DNA of 64,000 bases, from positions 62,001 through 126,000 of the forward strand of contig NZ_JBDZDR010000001.1 of NCBI RefSeq assembly GCF_040049255.1. The letters are read 5' to 3'. The notes beneath the pieces are model-generated. The model saw only the letters and a list, made by a program, of their open reading frames with translations. It was not told where the DNA came from and did not search any database. Below are positions 61,501 to 64,000 of the stretch, one piece after another (the first letter of the stretch is position 1; every line of letters begins with the position of its first letter). Origin of the DNA: Pseudaminobacter sp040049255. Lineage in GTDB: Bacteria; Pseudomonadota; Alphaproteobacteria; Rhizobiales; Rhizobiaceae. Made by a program: the position numbers and the translations under genes.

Positions 61501-63666
61501 TCAAGCGGCGCTGCGTCCTGGCACCGGCGTGATCGGCAGTTCGGAACCGGCAGGCGTGACCAGAATCAGGTCGAGATAGCCACCGGCCTTCAGATTCGCG
61601 GCGGCGGCCACCACCTCGTCCTCAGGCTCGATGACGCTCAGCAGGATTTCGGTGTCCTCGCCCACGAGCCGACGGATGCCATCGGCGTCGATCGGACCGC
61701 ATTCGACGATGACAAGGTCATAAGCCGTGGAAAGCGATTCCAGGATGATCGGCAGCCGGTCGGCAGCGCGCATGGCACGAACGGGGTCGGCCGTCCCCAC
61801 CGGGATCACATGGCAGCCCGAATAATGATCGGCATGGATCACGTCGGTGAACTGCGCCTTCGCGGTAAGAAGATTGGTGATGCCCGGGCGGCGGACACCA
61901 TCCAGCATCGGCCGCGATGCGGCGCCGGAGGCGGTCAGGTCGAGCAGCAGCACGCGCAGGCCGGCATCTGAAATTTCCCGAGCCACCAGAATGGCCGTGG
62001 CCGCAGCCTCGTCGCCTTCGGGCGAGACGACGATGGCCCTTGTGGTGCCGCTTGAAATCAGTTTCTCGGCGGCGCGCTCGATGCCGATTTCGCCCAGCTT
62101 GCTGAGACGCGGAGCAGCACGCCTGACGACGGGAGGCGCCTCTGGCACCATTGCCGCGACAGGCTCCGGCATTGCAGCGGCAACTGCATCTGCCTCGAGC
62201 GCTGGCGTCTGTTCCGGCTCGTGCAGCGCCGGCATGGCAACCTGCTCCACCGGGTCCAGGCGCGCACCAGGCGCAGGCCGCATGGCTCGTCCGGAAAAGA
62301 GCTCCTGCAGCAGGGTCGCCACCGCCATTATGAGAAGGGAAGCCACGAAAGCAGCCCCCACGATGGGCACGATTTTTGGGAAATAGGGCTCCGACGGCAC
62401 GACTGCGCGGGAGAAGATCCGCGCATCCGCCGGCAGATAGTTGCGATCCTGCCGCGAGGCGGCCTCGCGGTAACGGGTCATGTAGGATTCGAGCAGTTGA
62501 CGCTGTGCGGCGGCTTCGCGTTCCAGCGCGCGCAACTCGACCTCTTCCTCGCCCGCGCGTGCCGACTCGGCCTTGAGCCTGTTGAGATCGGCGGTGATCT
62601 GGGTTTCACGCAACTGCGCGGCCTGCACTTCGGTAGCGACGCTTTTGAGAACGTTCTGCGCTTCGGCACGTATCTGCGCATCGAGATCAACGAGCTGCGA
62701 TCGGAGGGCACGGATGCGCGGATGGTTTTCCAGCAGCGTTGTGGACAGGTCCGCAATGTCCGCCTTGAGTTGCGCCTGCCGTTCGCGCAGTCGCTGCACC
62801 AGCGACGAGGAAAGCACCTGCGGCAGCGCATCGAGCGAGCCGCCCTTCTCCAGCGCCTTTCGCACGCTTTCAGCAGTCGCTTCGGCTGCAGCCCGGCTGG
62901 CCCGCACGCGCGACAACTCGGAGGAAAGCTCCGCCAGCTGCTGGGTGGCGAGGATAGAATTGTTCTGGCCGATCAACAGGTCCGATTTGGCGCGGAAATC
63001 GGCCACGCGAGCCTCGGCCTCCTTCACGCGCTTGTCGAGATCGGCGATCTCGGGCGCCAGCCAGCCAGTGGCATCGGAGTTCGAGGCGAGCTTGGCATCG
63101 CGGCTGACCGCCAGATAGGCATTGGCCAGCGCGTTCGGCACCTCGGCCGCCAGCTTGGGGTCCTTGGAAGAAAACTCGATGACAATGACGCGGGACCGCT
63201 CCACGCGGTAGACGGTCAACTTTTCGCGGAACGCCTTAAGCACGCGCTCGTCGGAGGGAATTTCGTGCGGGTCGCTCTTCAGACCGGCGAGAACGAGCAG
63301 CCGCGACACAACGGACATGTTGGCCGCGGGATCGAATTCCGGCAGCTTCGACAGCTCAAGCTTCTGGGCTACCTGCTTGAGGATGTCGGTGGAGCCGATG
63401 ACCTCGACCTGGCTGGCCACCCCTTCCTCGTCGAGGATCGGCCGATCTGCCTCTCCGCTGGGGCGGGTGAACACGGATTCGCGCGTTTCGATGAGCAGGC
63501 GCGTTTCGGCGCGGTAGTGCGGCGTGGCCAGCGAGGCAAACAGGAAAGCCAAAACCGCAGCGCCCAGCGCGACAGCCAGAATCCGCCGCCAGCTTCTCAA
63601 AAGCGAAGCAAACAGCCTTCCAAGGTCGACGTCGATATCGCCGGCAGTCGAGTGAACGCCTGACAT
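61501..63666 (-). CDS. GumC/ExoP-like polysaccharide co-polymerase with degenerate kinase domain
   Basis: A 721-residue inner-membrane chain-length regulator. A Wzz domain with a transmembrane helix (about residues 22-50) is followed by a long periplasmic coiled coil (about 190-400), the GNVR/tyrosine-kinase-associated PRAVVPSEPYFPK motif (read here ADARIFSRAVVPSEPYFPK), a second transmembrane helix (about 430-455) and a cytoplasmic BY-kinase-like domain. In that domain the Walker A is replaced by VVSPEGDEAAATAI without the GKS/T lysine and the C-terminus has no tyrosine cluster. It probably acts without kinase activity. It converges on the acyltransferase and diverges from the export lipoprotein. 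Confidence 0.9.
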   Translation of the reverse strand: MSGVHSTAGDIDVDLGRLFASLLRSWRRILAVALGAAVLAFLFASLATPHYRAETRLLIETRESVFTRPSGEADRPILDEEGVASQVEVIGSTDILKQVAQKLELSKLPEFDPAANMSVVSRLLVLAGLKSDPHEIPSDERVLKAFREKLTVYRVERSRVIVIEFSSKDPKLAAEVPNALANAYLAVSRDAKLASNSDATGWLAPEIADLDKRVKEAEARVADFRAKSDLLIGQNNSILATQQLAELSSELSRVRASRAAAEATAESVRKALEKGGSLDALPQVLSSSLVQRLRERQAQLKADIADLSTTLLENHPRIRALRSQLVDLDAQIRAEAQNVLKSVATEVQAAQLRETQITADLNRLKAESARAGEEEVELRALEREAAAQRQLLESYMTRYREAASRQDRNYLPADARIFSRAVVPSEPYFPKIVPIVGAAFVASLLIMAVATLLQELFSGRAMRPAPGARLDPVEQVAMPALHEPEQTPALEADAVAAAMPEPVAAMVPEAPPVVRRAAPRLSKLGEIGIERAAEKLISSGTTRAIVVSPEGDEAAATAILVAREISDAGLRVLLLDLTASGAASRPMLDGVRRPGITNLLTAKAQFTDVIHADHYSGCHVIPVGTADPVRAMRAADRLPIILESLSTAYDLVIVECGPIDADGIRRLVGEDTEILLSVIEPEDEVVAAAANLKAGGYLDLILVTPAGSELPITPVPGRSAA

Positions 63667-63892
63667 GCATCCTGCTCCCAGTATCTGACAGCAGCATGGT
63701 AAACATCCATGGTAACCCGGCAGTTAAGATTGCCACGGCTTCTGCAGCCTTCGGCGGCAACACCTACCGCAACACCAGCGTGAGAGCGCGCGCAATCGCA
63801 CCTTTACCCGCCATTAACCCTAACAGGCCGATAAAACGCCATCGAATCCGCTCGGGGCTCTCCGGCGCAACGCCAAAGGTATCGGCAAACTC

Positions 63893-64000
63893 ATGCAACG
63901 CTTTCGCCCGTTTGTTTGCGCAATGCTGGCTACGGCACTGCTTGCCGGCTGCACGAGCTATCGCCCGGCCCCTACCGCCTTCCATGAAGTGCTCGACCAG
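63893..64000 (+). CDS. polysaccharide export lipoprotein, 5' part (partial)
   Basis: The frame opens at ATG 63893 and runs off the right edge after 36 residues. Residues 1-20 are a lipoprotein signal ending LLAGC, followed by TSYRPAPTAFHEVLDQ, the start typical of Wza/KpsD-type polysaccharide export proteins of rhizobia. Its divergent position from the GumC/ExoP-like gene supports an export role. Only the first part is visible. Confidence 0.7.
   Translation, partial: MQRFRPFVCAMLATALLAGCTSYRPAPTAFHEVLDQ

Overview
GC-rich chromosomal DNA of an alphaproteobacterium, most likely Hyphomicrobiales (Rhizobiales), with a Mesorhizobium/Phyllobacteriaceae flavour. The clues are: the run ppiD-trpD-trpC-moaC-moeA-lexA; thrS/yidD close to an IscU-like scaffold, folE and hisI; the order (lipoprotein)-aminotransferase-hom-glpX-recJ; rplM-rpsI near a type-2 argC; LexA boxes of the alphaproteobacterial GAAC-N7-GAAC (GTTC-N7-GTTC) type; a ComEC without a canonical nuclease domain; and class I PHA synthase. 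The genus is an inference from gene content; there is no rRNA in the window.

Layout. 0-6.7 kb: C-terminal end of an unknown gene, a small secreted protein, an NCS1 nucleobase transporter, then on the minus strand tpiA, secG, an L,D-transpeptidase and pyrG. 6.8-13.2 kb: plus-strand run ppiD-trpD-trpC-moaC-moeA, then lexA with its own SOS-regulated promoter. 13.2-23.7 kb: comEC (minus), gltX and gltA (plus), a decayed IS110-family transposase, then alaS and recA (minus), recA with two LexA-like boxes. 24-30 kb: pseudouridine kinase/glycosidase pair, HxlR regulator, parC, an unknown periplasmic protein. 30-36 kb: thrS, yidD, a luciferase-like flavin oxidoreductase, IscU-like scaffold, folE, hisI. 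36-43 kb: patatin phospholipase, recJ, glpX, homoserine dehydrogenase, aminotransferase and a small lipoprotein. 43-49 kb: phaC, an M15-type lipoprotein peptidase, two tandem tRNA-Glu genes with duplicated promoters, a small FlbD-like protein, a cytochrome P450. 49-54 kb: glycosyltransferase 25, cupin, metY, CoA-binding protein, enoyl-CoA hydratase, hotdog thioesterase. 54-59 kb: rplM-rpsI, agmatinase-type ureohydrolase, argC, ctaA, a DUF2842 protein. 59-64 kb: start of a surface-polysaccharide locus (deacetylase, FemAB/CelD-like acyltransferase, GumC/ExoP-like co-polymerase, and a partial export lipoprotein).

Most of the window is core metabolism and information processing and looks vertically inherited. 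The points that stand out are regulatory or degenerate elements: paired LexA boxes at lexA and recA, a multiply frameshifted IS110 remnant, a promoter-plus-tRNA duplication, a perfect 18-bp palindrome made by two abutting stop codons, a possible alternative-hairpin leader before the ureohydrolase gene, and an ExoP-like protein whose kinase domain has lost its Walker A lysine and tyrosine tail. I did not find a convincing new multi-gene system, CRISPR array, prophage or intact mobile element.
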